Assembly: GCA_027356255.1 (NCBI GenBank)
Contig: DAIEGL010000253.1
Location: 1 to 38,258, forward strand
Length of the DNA: 38,258 nt
Reading direction: 5' to 3'
Source of the DNA: Geobacter sp.
Lineage (GTDB): Bacteria > Desulfobacterota > Desulfuromonadia > Geobacterales > Geobacteraceae
This document shows, piece by piece, positions 37,594 to 38,258 of the stretch; the first letter of the stretch is position 1; each line of letters starts with the position of its first letter. The notes beneath the pieces are model-generated. The model saw nothing but the letters and a program-made list of their open reading frames with translations. It did no database searches and was not told the DNA's origin. Both the position numbers and the translations under genes were made by a program.

Positions 37594-38009
37594 CCGACCA
37601 GGGGATATCCTATGTGGTGGGTGAGGAAAAGTGTCTGACCGACATCGTCGGTGACGCCGATGTGCTCCCCCTTCTCAGGGGGGCCGTCCGTGCAGGGGTT
37701 GCCGAAGCTTCCGTCATCGATGCGGAAGGCGCCCTGTTGTGGGGGGAACGGAACCCCGCCGCCCGCGGCGCGATCTCCGAGAGCATCCCGATCCGCCTCG
37801 AAGGGGAAGTGGTGGGGAGCCTGGTCGTCACGGGGGAGAGGGGTGAGGATTACCTGAAGGGGATCGCCGGACTCCTGTCCGACGCCCTGAACAACATCAT
37901 CGCTACGAGCCTGAAGCGGATGCTCACCACCGAGATCCATACCGGCGTGGTCATCCCCGTCGATGAATTGGCTTCTCTGGTCGCCGAGTGTGAGCGGGAG
38001 TACCGCTGA
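37590..38009 (+). CDS. Small GTPase-linked protein, unknown (roadblock- or GAF-like)
   Basis: This 139-residue cytoplasmic protein starts with AGGAGG at 37578-37583 and an ATGA overlap with the GTPase tail. Its middle (about 25-85) has a helix followed by ASVIDAEGALLWG and SIPIRLEGEVVGSLVV strands, the alternation seen in roadblock/LC7 or GAF-like sensor folds. A long helix follows (LKGIAGLLSDALNNIIATSLKR). MglA GTPases are often encoded beside an MglB roadblock GAP, so a regulator of the GTPase is the simplest idea, but I cannot assign the family with certainty. It is the last gene of the cassette. Confidence 0.7.
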   Translation: MTDQGISYVVGEEKCLTDIVGDADVLPLLRGAVRAGVAEASVIDAEGALLWGERNPAARGAISESIPIRLEGEVVGSLVVTGERGEDYLKGIAGLLSDALNNIIATSLKRMLTTEIHTGVVIPVDELASLVAECEREYR

Positions 38010-38128
38010 TGCTCCTGCACGGGCGTCCTCTCAGGCGCATTATATGCGATTAATGGGCTTTCTCACTGAATTTCCGGTGCAAAGCATAGTAATATCAATA
38101 TGTTGCGTTATTGTGTGCGGCTTTTTGC

Positions 38129-38157
38129 TTGACCTTGCCGGATCGCTTGTGTTATAA
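38129..38157 (+). promoter_or_regulatory. Strong sigma70-type promoter
   Basis: TTGACC (38129-38134), a 17-bp spacer, then TTATAA (38152-38157). It lies 30 bases before the ATG at 38187 and starts a new transcript after the signalling cassette. Confidence 0.65.
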
Positions 38158-38186
38158 GTGCGCCTCGCCCAACAAAGGAGGTGCGC

Positions 38187-38258
38187 ATGGCATCACTCGA
38201 GCGGAGTGGCAATCTGGCGCTGATAGCTGCCATTTGCCTGATGCTCCTTCCGATCCAC
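38187..38258 (+). CDS. Start of an exported or membrane protein, cut by the window end
   Basis: Twenty-four codons are visible. The ATG at 38187 follows a near-perfect AAAGGAGGT (38174-38182) and a good promoter. The N-terminus MASLERSGNLALIAAICLML looks like a signal peptide or a first membrane helix. The product cannot be identified from this much sequence. Confidence 0.7.
   Translation, partial: MASLERSGNLALIAAICLMLLPIH

Overview
The window looks like a chromosomal segment of a Geobacteraceae-type deltaproteobacterium (Desulfuromonadia; Geobacter/Geotalea-like). The basis is the mixture of genes: hisZ next to purA, futalosine-pathway menaquinone genes, a periplasmic octaheme c-type cytochrome, an NrfJ-like OB-fold protein, a complete type II secretion (gsp) operon, PAS-rich kinases, and an MglA-like GTPase. 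The DNA is GC-rich with clear sigma70-type promoters and GGAGG ribosome binding sites. The species call is inference; no 16S or other decisive marker is present.

Layout. 1-3.7 kb (+): an outer-membrane porin-like protein, a small secreted coiled-coil protein, and a large exported protein with an FG-GAP/VCBS-like segment, each followed by its own hairpin terminator. 3.7-6.7 kb (+): hisZ-purA, then tRNA-Lys(UUU) and tRNA-Glu(UUC) behind a near-consensus promoter and ahead of a strong terminator. 6.7-7.1 kb: no gene, but foldable sequence. 7.1-7.9 kb (+): an exported NrfJ-like OB-fold protein. 8.0-12.7 kb (+): a CHASE2-adenylate cyclase whose stop overlaps an SH3-like exported protein, which overlaps an M48 lipoprotein protease; a Ste24-like membrane M48 protease follows. 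12.8-14.3 kb (+): an octaheme cytochrome c.

14.46-25.93 kb (-): one uninterrupted type II secretion operon, gspC-D-E-F-G-H-I-J-K-L-M-N in transcription order. It has a good promoter upstream of gspC, 1-23 nt overlaps at most junctions, and a rho-independent terminator after gspN. Degenerate 7-bp tandem repeats sit in the gspC-gspD gap and in the start region of gspH.

26.0-27.7 kb (+): mqnB and mqnD, two steps of the futalosine route to menaquinone. 27.8-38.0 kb (+): a tightly packed signalling cassette. It holds a membrane protein with five PAS domains and no kinase, a dCache/HAMP/3xPAS histidine kinase, a second PAS histidine kinase with a nearly identical catalytic core, a REC-PAS protein, a REC-HD-GYP protein with an atypical GYP region, an MglA-like GTPase (reading frame broken by one missing G in this sequence), and a 139-aa partner. 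The last 72 bases start a new gene encoding an exported or membrane protein.

Most noteworthy: the signalling cassette, which seems to link two-component sensing, c-di-GMP turnover and a polarity-type Ras-like GTPase; its kinase-less PAS protein coupled to a kinase; the GTPase frameshift; and the heptamer repeats that appear to have invaded the gsp operon and supply most of the GspH leader peptide.
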